Below, piece after piece: positions 6,401 through 12,234 of a stretch of 12,234 bases of DNA. A program made the translations under genes and the position numbers. Below the pieces are notes generated by a model. It made no database searches. It saw nothing but the letters and a program-made list of their open reading frames with translations, and was not told the DNA's origin. The stretch covers positions 1 through 12,234 of the forward strand of contig JAGHEC010000268.1 in assembly GCA_021159525.1 (NCBI GenBank). The letters are read 5' to 3'. Each line of letters opens with the position of its first letter. Within the stretch, counting starts at the first letter, position 1. Source of the DNA: Deltaproteobacteria bacterium. Lineage in GTDB: Bacteria; Desulfobacterota; DSM-4660; Desulfatiglandales; Desulfatiglandaceae.

Positions 6401-7411
6401 ATGAAAGCGCAACTCCTTGAATTGGAAACCCGCGCCCTGAAGGAAATTGACGCGATTGCAGAGTTCTCCGAGCTGGAAGCGTTCAGGATTCGCTATCTCG
6501 GCAAGAAGGGTCAGCTCACCCGGTTCGTAAAACAGATAGGCCGTCTGGCGCCTGAAGAACGTCCTGCGATGGGGAAGCTGGCCAACCGCATCAAAAAAGA
6601 GCTGTCGGACCGTTTTGAACAGGCCAAGGCGGCGTTGGATTCCCCAAAGGCGGGCGGGCGGGCCAGCCTGATGGACCTGACTCTTCCGGGAAGAGCGCCT
6701 GTCCGCGGACACCTTCACCCCATCTCCCGGGTCATCCAGGAGGTCTGCCGGATCTTTTCCAGAATGGGCTTCAGGGTGGTGAAGGGGCCCAATGTTGAAC
6801 TGGATTATTATAACTTCGAGGCCCTCAACATACCAAGAGACCACCCTGCCCGGGACATGCAGGATACCTTCTACATCACCGACAACATCGTTCTGAGGAC
6901 CCACACCTCGCCCATGCAGGTCCGGGTCATGGAATCCCAGAAGCCTCCTGTAAGCATTATCGCCCCGGGCAAGGTCTACCGCCGCGACTCTGACGTATCC
7001 CATACCCCTATGTTCCACCAGGTGGAAGGGCTTTTGGTCGACAAAGGCGTGACCTTTGGCGACCTGAAGGGGACCCTCGCCAGTTTCGTTCACCAGATGT
7101 TCGGGAACGAGACTCCCCTTCGATTCAGGCCCAGTTTCTTCCCTTTTACCGAGCCGAGCGCGGAGGTGGATATCCGCTGTGTCATGTGCAAGGGCACCGG
7201 GTGCAGGACCTGTTCCCACACCGGCTGGCTGGAGATATTGGGCTCGGGCATGGTAGACCCCGAGGTGTACCGGTTTGTCGATTACGATCCTGACGTGTAT
7301 TCGGGTTTTGCATTCGGCATGGGGATTGAACGAATCGCCATGCTTAAATACGGGATCGACGACATACAGCTCTTCTTCAAAAACGATATGCGGTTCCTGC
7401 GGCAATTTTAG
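6401..7411 (+). CDS. pheS: Phenylalanyl-tRNA synthetase alpha subunit
   Basis: This is the catalytic subunit of the alpha2-beta2 synthetase that charges tRNA-Phe. It has 336 residues. The N-terminal coiled coil (about 1-90) includes FRIRYLGKKGQLT. The class II core starts at GHLHPISRVI and contains GFRVVKGPNVELDYYNFEALN, read in two parts, then DTFYI, RTHTSPMQ, GKVYRRDSDVSHTPMFHQVEG and the motif 3 region GFAFGMGIERIAMLKYGI. Four cysteines, Cys260, Cys263, Cys268 and Cys271 (pattern CxxC-x4-CxxC), form a possible zinc knuckle that E. coli PheS lacks. ATG 6401 has only a weak ribosome binding site. The next in-frame ATG would cut the coiled coil. pheT follows 23 bases downstream. Confidence 0.98.
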   Translation: MKAQLLELETRALKEIDAIAEFSELEAFRIRYLGKKGQLTRFVKQIGRLAPEERPAMGKLANRIKKELSDRFEQAKAALDSPKAGGRASLMDLTLPGRAPVRGHLHPISRVIQEVCRIFSRMGFRVVKGPNVELDYYNFEALNIPRDHPARDMQDTFYITDNIVLRTHTSPMQVRVMESQKPPVSIIAPGKVYRRDSDVSHTPMFHQVEGLLVDKGVTFGDLKGTLASFVHQMFGNETPLRFRPSFFPFTEPSAEVDIRCVMCKGTGCRTCSHTGWLEILGSGMVDPEVYRFVDYDPDVYSGFAFGMGIERIAMLKYGIDDIQLFFKNDMRFLRQF

Positions 7412-7434
7412 ATGTATCCGGGAATTAGGGTCAC

Positions 7435-9849
7435 ATGAAAACAACGCTGAGCTGGCTAAAAGAATACGTGGATATTGACATGTCGGCCCATGAGCTGGCC
7501 CATATCCTGACCATGACAGGCCTTGAAGTGGAGGGCATGGAGCCGGTGGGCCGGTTCCTCGACGACATTATTGTAGGGAAAATCGAGGAGGTGCGACCCC
7601 ATCCGCGGGCCGAACGCCTTTCAATCTGCACCGTGGATGCCGGCAGTCAAAAGGTGAAGGTGGCGTGCGGCGCCCCCAATGTTGCTCCGGGTGTTCTTGC
7701 CCCCCTGATACTCCCTGCCGGCCGGCTCCCGAATGGGACGCTGATAGAAGAGATCCGCATCAGAGGGGAACTCTCCACCGGGATGCTTTTGGCCGAAGAC
7801 GAAATAGGTCTTACAGACGACCACAGCGGTATTATGATGCTCGACCCGGGGCCGGCACCGGGCGAACGGCTGACCGCGGTCCTTGGATTTCCCGACTGGG
7901 TATTTGACATCGCCATTACCCCCAACCGGCCGGACTGCGCCAGCGTAATTGGCATTGCGCGGGAAATCGCTGTGGCCACAGGCAGAACCCTCCGGATACC
8001 CGACGCCCATATGGATGAAACAGGTCCGCCCATTCAAGAACTGACGAGCGTTACCATCCTGGATCCTGAAGCATGCCCCCGGTATGCGGCGGGGGTCATC
8101 CAGGAAGTGACCCCGGGACCGTCGCCCTTCTGGATGCGATACCGGCTTCACCATTCCGAGGTGCGGAGCATCAACAACCTGGTGGATGTGACCAACTATG
8201 TAATGCTGGAGATGGGACAGCCGCTTCATGCCTTTGATTATGATCGCCTGAGAGAAAACCGCATTGTTGTGCGCCGAGCACGGGAAGGAGAGTCCTTCAC
8301 CACACTGGACGGCCAGACCCGCACCATGAGCCGGGAGAACCTCATGATCTGCGACGGCCAACGGCCCGTTGCCCTGGCAGGCATCATGGGAGGCCTCAAC
8401 TCGGAGATCTTCGCCAACACAAGGCATGTCCTTATCGAGAGCGCCTGCTTCGATCCGGTAACCATTAGAAGGGGCTCCAAACGTCTCGGGCTTTCCACCG
8501 AGGCCTCCTATCGATTCGAGAGAGGCGCCGACATCGGGGGGGCCGGCCTTGCCCTGAAGCGAGCGCTTTCGCTCATGTCCCGGTTGTCGGGCGGAAAGGT
8601 CGCAAAAGGCCTTATCGACAATTATCCCAGACCCTGGACCCCTCCGCACATCCGGTTTCGCACAGAACATGCCAACCGAATCCTGGGCGCCTCTCTCTCC
8701 CAGACCGCCGTGAAGGGCTTTCTCGAGGCCCTCGGGATGGACGTACGTCAGACAGACGACCATGAATTGATGGTGCTGCCCCCTTCCTTCCGAGTAGACA
8801 TCTCCCGGGAAGTGGACCTGATCGAAGAAGTGGCCAGATGCTATGGGTTTGATCGCATCCCTCTTACCTATCCCACCATCCGTCCCTCTGAACAGGGGGA
8901 CGCAGCCGAGGTCTTTTTTCATGAGCAGGTGGGATCCATTATGACAGGTCTCGGATTCTCAGAGGTCATTACCTACAGCTTCATATCCTCTGATGCCGTA
9001 GATGTACTGCGGGCCGACAAGGAGAGCCCCATCCGGTCCGTAGTCCGTCTTATGAATCCGCTGACCATCGATCAGTCGGTGTTGCGGACCTCCCTCATTC
9101 CAGGCCTTATGGCCGCGGTCAAGACCAATGTGGCGCATGACCAGAAAGGCCTGAGACTCTTTGAGTGGGGCAAGACGTTTTTCCAGAAGGCCGGGGACCA
9201 GCTCCCTCTCGAGACCATCTGGATCGCGGCTGTCATGGCCGGACGGTTTCAGGAGAAAACCTGGTATCAGGAAGAAAGAAAGTGTGATTACTACGATATC
9301 AAGGGCGCAGCAGAGGCCCTGCTAAACGGAATTGGGCTTAATGACATGCGTTTCCAGAAAGAGGAGGCCCATCCGGGGTACGACAGGGAAGTTTTTGCAG
9401 GGATCTACTGCGCCGAGAGGCGCATCGGCCGCATAGGGAGGATCGACTCGGATGTGATGGCAGCCTATGACCTCAAAGATGAAGACGCCTATCTGTTCGA
9501 ACTGGATATCGCGTCAATCCTAACCCTGCTCTCCCGAACCACGCAATTCCAACCCTTCCCCAGATTTCCCGCGGTGTTGAGGGATCTGTCGCTTATCGTG
9601 GACCGACAAATAGAGAGCGCCCGGATCTTGGACATTATTCGAAGGGAGGGTGGCGACTTCCTGGAATCGGTCCGCATATTCGATCTATACGAAGGGAAAA
9701 AACTGGGGACTTCGCAAAAGGCCATCGCGTTCAGGATTTGTTACCGATCTGCACATGAAACCCTCGAGGGCGAACAGGTCAACCGTTTGCACGAGGCGAT
9801 TATCGAGAAGATCCATCAGGAGACCGGGGGCAGATTGCGGGAGGGCTGA
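7435..9849 (+). CDS. pheT: Phenylalanyl-tRNA synthetase beta subunit
   Basis: This is the large subunit of PheRS. It helps bind tRNA-Phe and carries the editing site against Tyr-tRNA-Phe. It has 804 residues, against 795 in E. coli. The start MKTTLSWLKEYVDID is typical. The tRNA-binding OB domain (about 40-150) contains VGKIEEVRPHPRAERL and GELSTGML. The B3/B4 editing domain (about 205-375) includes RSINNLVDVTNYVMLEMGQP and GLSTEASYRFERG. A B5 domain with VDLIEEVARCYGF follows, then the catalytic-like core. The ferredoxin-fold anticodon-binding domain (about 711-804) begins FPAVLRDLSLIVD. AGGGT (7427-7431 region) precedes ATG 7435. The merR gene begins three bases after its stop. Confidence 0.98.
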   Translation: MKTTLSWLKEYVDIDMSAHELAHILTMTGLEVEGMEPVGRFLDDIIVGKIEEVRPHPRAERLSICTVDAGSQKVKVACGAPNVAPGVLAPLILPAGRLPNGTLIEEIRIRGELSTGMLLAEDEIGLTDDHSGIMMLDPGPAPGERLTAVLGFPDWVFDIAITPNRPDCASVIGIAREIAVATGRTLRIPDAHMDETGPPIQELTSVTILDPEACPRYAAGVIQEVTPGPSPFWMRYRLHHSEVRSINNLVDVTNYVMLEMGQPLHAFDYDRLRENRIVVRRAREGESFTTLDGQTRTMSRENLMICDGQRPVALAGIMGGLNSEIFANTRHVLIESACFDPVTIRRGSKRLGLSTEASYRFERGADIGGAGLALKRALSLMSRLSGGKVAKGLIDNYPRPWTPPHIRFRTEHANRILGASLSQTAVKGFLEALGMDVRQTDDHELMVLPPSFRVDISREVDLIEEVARCYGFDRIPLTYPTIRPSEQGDAAEVFFHEQVGSIMTGLGFSEVITYSFISSDAVDVLRADKESPIRSVVRLMNPLTIDQSVLRTSLIPGLMAAVKTNVAHDQKGLRLFEWGKTFFQKAGDQLPLETIWIAAVMAGRFQEKTWYQEERKCDYYDIKGAAEALLNGIGLNDMRFQKEEAHPGYDREVFAGIYCAERRIGRIGRIDSDVMAAYDLKDEDAYLFELDIASILTLLSRTTQFQPFPRFPAVLRDLSLIVDRQIESARILDIIRREGGDFLESVRIFDLYEGKKLGTSQKAIAFRICYRSAHETLEGEQVNRLHEAIIEKIHQETGGRLREG

Positions 9850-9852
9850 AAC

Positions 9853-10179
9853 ATGGTCCAGATTCCTGATAACAGGAAGTACTTTCGTATCGGAGAGGCC
9901 AGCCGGATCGTGGGCGTGCAACCTTATGTGCTGAGGTATTGGGAAAATGAATTCCCTCAGTTGAAGCCCCGGCGGGCCGACTCCAGGCAGAGAACCTATC
10001 AAAAGAAGGATCTGGAGACCCTGTTGGAGATAAAAAGGCTTCTTTATGAGGAGCGGATGACTATTGCGGGGGCCCGGCTGCGGCTCAAAAAAGAAAAGGT
10101 CGAACCTCAGGCCCAAGGCCGTTCTCTCTTCAAAGAGATAAAGGGAGAACTTTACAGGATATTGGAGACCCTCAGATGA
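9853..10179 (+). CDS. MerR-family transcriptional regulator, small form
   Basis: This is a 108-residue DNA-binding protein. The winged-helix part has FRIGEASRIVGVQPYVLRYW (11-30, helix-turn-helix), ENEFPQLKPRR (31-41) and SRQRTYQKKDLETLLEIK (wing and helix, 44-61). This matches the MerR-type proteins often found after pheT in Desulfobacterota. It lacks the metal-binding cysteines of MerR or CueR. The C-terminus is a short basic helix (70-108), probably for dimerisation, with no ligand domain. GGAGGG at the end of pheT lies seven bases before ATG 9853, so it is translated from the operon. Its target is unknown. The stop overlaps a small hairpin, CCCTC-AGAT-GAGGG (10169-10182), which lacks a T-run. 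The next gene converges on it from 22 bases away. Confidence 0.9.
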   Translation: MVQIPDNRKYFRIGEASRIVGVQPYVLRYWENEFPQLKPRRADSRQRTYQKKDLETLLEIKRLLYEERMTIAGARLRLKKEKVEPQAQGRSLFKEIKGELYRILETLR

Positions 10180-10200
10180 GGGGATAGCGCCGACCCTCGC

Positions 10201-10482
10201 TTATCTGTTTATCTTGTCGCGAAGGACGCCGGATGTCTTGAATACGACCACCCGTCTTGCCCGGAGCTGGAGATCTTCAGTGGTCTGGGGATTTCTTCCC
10301 CGCCGTGCGGATTTTTCCTTGACAACAAGTTTGCCGAAACCGCTGATCAGGAGGTTTTCCCCCTTTTCCAGGGTCCCTTTGATAAGCTCAAGGAGACCTT
10401 CGGTCACAGCCCGCGATTGGTTTTTGCTGAGTCCGACCTGATGGTAGATAGCGTCAATAATCTTTTCTTTGGTCAGGGCCAC
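10201..10482 (-). CDS. ihfA: IHF alpha-like / HU-family DNA-bending protein
   Basis: This small nucleoid protein bends DNA as a dimer. It has 93 residues in the HU/IHF fold: two N-terminal helices (3-40), SGFGKL (47-52) and the beta-arm with GRNPQT (62-67). The arm-tip proline is Pro65, the position of the intercalating proline in E. coli IhfA. ARRVVVFKTSGVLRDKIN closes the body. The opening MALTKEK and ARRVV favour IHF alpha over HU. The start is GTG at 10482-10480, with GAGGAGG eight bases upstream. In many relatives ihfA follows pheT on the same strand; here it faces the operon. It has its own promoter overlapping the end of coaD. Confidence 0.85.
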   Translation of the reverse strand: MALTKEKIIDAIYHQVGLSKNQSRAVTEGLLELIKGTLEKGENLLISGFGKLVVKEKSARRGRNPQTTEDLQLRARRVVVFKTSGVLRDKINR

Positions 10483-10546
10483 CTTATGATCCTCCTCAAT
10501 TTGTGCCGCAGGGTCAAAACCACGTAAGTCTCAAATTTTCGAGAAA

Positions 10547-10574
10547 AATATACCCGTGCTGATCGGCGTGTCAA
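10547..10574 (-). promoter_or_regulatory. Sigma-70-type promoter for the ihfA-like gene
   Basis: On the minus strand a perfect TTGACA (10574-10569) is followed after 16 bases by TATATT (10552-10547). The -35 box contains the coaD stop codon TGA. Transcription would start near 10540, giving a leader of about 57 bases before the GTG start at 10482. This is the clearest promoter in the window. It suggests that the IHF-like gene can be expressed apart from rsmD-coaD. Confidence 0.75.
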
Positions 10575-11074
10575 GTATTTTTTGTCTTGGCAAACTTTTC
10601 TTTCAACTTATGGTTCACTATTTCCGGAACCAACCCGCTCACATCTCCCCCGAAGCTTGCGGCCTCTTTGATGATAGTGGAGCTGATGTAAAACCATTTG
10701 TAGTCAGTCATCAAAAATACAGATTGGACATTACGGTTCAGTTTTCGGTTCATTAGCGCCATCTGAAATTCATACTCAAAATCCGAAAGGGCCCGGAGTC
10801 CTCTCAGGATAATATGCGCCTTTTTTTGAACCACATAATCGACCAGCAATCCGTCAAAGGTGTCCACCTCGACGTTGGGATTTCCCTTGAGCGTCTCCTG
10901 GATCATCAGCATGCGTTCTTCCACTGTAAAAAGAGGCTCCTTTTTGGGATTGTGGAGAATGGCGATGATAACGCGGTCAAATATGTCAAGACCCCTTGAC
11001 ACAATGCTCAGGTGTCCGTTGGTGATGGGGTCGAAAAAACCTGGATAGATAGCGGTTTTTCTACAAGTTTTCAT
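10571..11074 (-). CDS. coaD: Phosphopantetheine adenylyltransferase
   Basis: CoaD transfers AMP from ATP to 4'-phosphopantetheine, the fourth step of coenzyme A synthesis, in the cytoplasm. It has 167 residues (E. coli 159). Nucleotidyltransferase features: DPITNGH with His21 (E. coli His18), Lys45 (E. coli Lys42), LRGLRALSDFEYE with Arg91 (E. coli Arg88) and YISSTIIKE near the C-terminal third. One position is odd: the nearly invariant Thr/Ser of PGTFDP (E. coli Thr10) is Phe13 here, reading PGFFDP. The constant offset of three residues makes the alignment secure. ATG 11074 overlaps the rsmD stop as ATGA, so the two genes are coupled. Confidence 0.97.
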   Translation of the reverse strand: MKTCRKTAIYPGFFDPITNGHLSIVSRGLDIFDRVIIAILHNPKKEPLFTVEERMLMIQETLKGNPNVEVDTFDGLLVDYVVQKKAHIILRGLRALSDFEYEFQMALMNRKLNRNVQSVFLMTDYKWFYISSTIIKEAASFGGDVSGLVPEIVNHKLKEKFAKTKNT

Positions 11075-11697
11075 TCTTCGCTCAGCTCCTGATAAGTGGT
11101 TGGATGCGCATCAAACCATATGGCGCGTTCCCCTGCCTGCCCAACAGCCGATTCATAAATGCTGATCTTTGTATCCCCGTAAACCCTGGCATGCACCCGC
11201 GACAGTCGTCCCGGGCCGCCAGGAAGGTCGGTTGTTCTGGCGGTCTCAACCAAAACCCGGGCTGTAGCCGACAGGTTCCGTCCTGCGGCGATCTCAGCCA
11301 GCAGCTTGGGGCCCAGGCTGCTTGCATAAGGGGGGTCCAGAAAGACGAGATCAAATTTTCTTTTCAAGAACCCGTGCTCCCAGGGTATTCCTCTTGCCAG
11401 ATCCCTCATCAGGACCCTGGCGCGATCCCCCTGTCCACATCGCTCAATATTTTTCCGGGTGAGCTGGACAGCCTCCTTAAGGCGATCGATAAAAATAGCG
11501 TATACAGCCCCTCTGCTCAAGGCCTCTATGCCCAGGCTTCCGGTCCCTGAAAAGAGATCCAGCACCTCATATCCGGAAAGATCCTGGCCCAGAATATTGA
11601 AGACCGCTTCCCGAACGCGGTCCGCTGTCGGCCGGATGCGGCGATCCTTAGGTCCCAACAGTATCCGTCCCCTCAACTGGCCGCCGGTGACCCTCAT
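11071..11697 (-). CDS. rsmD: 16S rRNA (guanine966-N2)-methyltransferase RsmD
   Basis: RsmD methylates G966 of 16S rRNA in the 30S subunit using S-adenosylmethionine. It has 208 residues (E. coli 198). The N-terminus MRVTGGQLRGR leads to RPTADRVREAVFNIL (22-36), the SAM-binding motif DLFSGTGSLGIEALSRGA (47-64), an acidic ribose contact Asp71, and the catalytic FLDPPY (119-124). The C-terminus carries about 25 extra residues, VGQAGERAIWFD and onward, of unknown role. ATG 11697 is preceded by AAGGA five bases upstream. It is first in the rsmD-coaD pair. Its promoter should lie in 11698-11800, close to the start of the tandem repeat, but none was recognised. Confidence 0.95.
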   Translation of the reverse strand: MRVTGGQLRGRILLGPKDRRIRPTADRVREAVFNILGQDLSGYEVLDLFSGTGSLGIEALSRGAVYAIFIDRLKEAVQLTRKNIERCGQGDRARVLMRDLARGIPWEHGFLKRKFDLVFLDPPYASSLGPKLLAEIAAGRNLSATARVLVETARTTDLPGGPGRLSRVHARVYGDTKISIYESAVGQAGERAIWFDAHPTTYQELSEE

Positions 11698-11746
11698 CCC
11701 GTTCCTTTTCCCAAAGTAGCCTGACAGCCGGAATCAAACAGGTTTA
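11698..11746. other. Short unique spacer upstream of rsmD
   Basis: These 49 bases separate the rsmD start from the tandem repeat. The first bases hold the rsmD ribosome binding site (AAGGA on the minus strand). No promoter boxes were clear enough to call. Confidence 0.5.
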
Positions 11747-11990
11747 ACCCAAAGTCCGGCAACGTTATGCCCGCGCGGGGGGTGACTGCCTCCCCTCCAA
11801 GACGGGACAAAAACCGTATACAGCTCGTGGGAACGGCAGCAGGGCGTTGGAATTCTTTCTGGTCCAGCCCCGAGGACAAACTCTCATAAGACGGTAGTCC
11901 TTTGCTGCCTTTCCATAAAGGCTATTAGGAGTCATGGGGCGGCCGCCGAGCGTTGTGTACGCATTTTGTTGTCCCGCCGCCAAAAGTTCC
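11747..11990. repeat. 244-base tandem repeat, unit 1
   Basis: This is the first of two direct tandem units with an exact 244-base period. From 11761 to the end it differs from unit 2 at only five of 230 positions (11763, 11770, 11802, 11872, 11883), all transitions. The left edge is diffuse: similarity begins near 11750 with a few mismatches. The period is not a multiple of three, so no single reading frame runs through both units. The unit opens with a G-run hairpin (GGGGGG...CCTCCCC, about 11777-11795) and then the inverted-repeat-bounded segment at 11801-11978. Confidence 0.95.
11801..11978. other. Inverted-repeat-bounded foldable segment, unit 1
   Basis: The ends GACGGGACAA (11801-11810) and TTGTCCCGCC (11969-11978) are inverted repeats with one mismatch. 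Nested complementary pairs follow inward: CGTATAC (11815-11821) with GTGTACG (11955-11961); CTCG (11824-11827) with CGAG (11947-11950); GGCAGCA (11835-11841) with TGCTGCC (11903-11909). The last stem encloses two side hairpins, GGGC..TGGA/TCCA-GCCC (11842-11870) and GGAC/GTCC (11874-11900). A further hairpin is CCTTT-CCAT-AAAGG (11908-11921). This ordered nesting predicts a branched fold. It may be a structured RNA or a MITE-like element; the transcribed strand is unknown. Confidence 0.55.
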
Positions 11991-12234
11991 AGGCAAAGTG
12001 GCGCAATGTTATGTCCGCGCGGGGGGTGACTGCCTCCCCTCCAAGGCGGGACAAAAACCGTATACAGCTCGTGGGAACGGCAGCAGGGCGTTGGAATTCT
12101 TTCTGGTCCAGCCCCAAGGACAAACTTTCATAAGACGGTAGTCCTTTGCTGCCTTTCCATAAAGGCTATTAGGAGTCATGGGGCGGCCGCCGAGCGTTGT
12201 GTACGCATTTTGTTGTCCCGCCGCCAAAAGTTCC
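11991..12234. repeat. 244-base tandem repeat, unit 2
   Basis: This second unit follows unit 1 with no gap and ends exactly at the last base of the window. It is about 98% identical to unit 1 from 12005 onward. The array may continue beyond the edge. The exact coincidence of the window end with the unit end suggests a break in assembly at a multicopy repeat, which is inference. Confidence 0.95.
12045..12222. other. Inverted-repeat-bounded foldable segment, unit 2
   Basis: This is the same 178-base segment as in unit 1, but here the terminal inverted repeat is a perfect ten bases: GGCGGGACAA (12045-12054) and TTGTCCCGCC (12213-12222). The A-to-G change relative to unit 1 restores the second pair. 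The inner stems are identical to unit 1, and the other two differences in the segment (12116, 12127) fall in predicted unpaired stretches. CCAA lies just before the left end and one base beyond the right end, a possible but weak target duplication. Confidence 0.55.

Noticed and set aside
10169..10200. Bidirectional terminator between merR and ihfA
   Set aside because: Short five-pair hairpins are possible, but no T-run follows on either strand.
11797..11983. CCAA on both sides of the inverted-repeat segment as a target-site duplication
   Set aside because: It is only four bases, not placed symmetrically, and the tandem duplication extends well outside it. Noted but not claimed as transposition evidence.
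11747..12234. CRISPR array or integron attC sites in the repeat region
   Set aside because: There are only two long units with no spacers, and the GTTRRRY/RYYYAAC core sites of attC are absent.

Overview
The window reads as chromosomal housekeeping DNA from a Gram-negative bacterium. A Desulfobacterota (former Deltaproteobacteria) relative is the best guess. The reasons are the order thrS-infC-rpmI-rplT-pheS-pheT followed by a small MerR-type regulator and an IHF-type gene, an rsmD-coaD pair beside it, and a BtuFCD-type importer. The lineage is inferred from gene order and protein flavour only; there is no rRNA or tRNA gene to support it.

Layout. Positions 1-2645 (minus strand) hold a three-gene ABC importer: periplasmic binding protein, FecCD/BtuC-type permease and ATPase. 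The stop and start codons overlap at both junctions, and the ATPase is cut by the window start. Positions 2646-3093 are a 448-base divergent intergenic region. It holds a foldable element in the importer leader and a terminator-like hairpin just before thrS. Positions 3094-10179 (plus strand) are the translation operon: ThrRS, IF3, bL35, bL20, PheRS alpha and beta, then a MerR-family regulator. Positions 10201-11697 (minus strand) run rsmD, coaD and an IHF-alpha-like gene. The last has its own consensus-like promoter overlapping the coaD stop codon. Positions 11698-12234 hold no convincing gene but contain two nearly identical 244-base units in direct tandem.

How the genes work together. The plus-strand genes supply tRNA charging (Thr, Phe), initiation and 50S assembly. 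IF3 and bL20 are autoregulated in well-studied bacteria, and matching hints are visible here: a possible AUA start for infC and hairpins before rpmI and between rpmI and rplT. The minus-strand genes cover 16S rRNA methylation, coenzyme A synthesis and DNA bending. The importer probably carries a corrinoid, but no recognisable cobalamin riboswitch was found.

The least ordinary part is the 244-base tandem repeat at the right end. Each unit contains a 178-base segment bounded by a 10-base inverted repeat, with nested complementary stems that suggest a branched fold. It could be a structured RNA, a MITE-like element or another dispersed repeat family. The window stops exactly at the end of the second unit, which may mean the assembly broke in a multicopy repeat.
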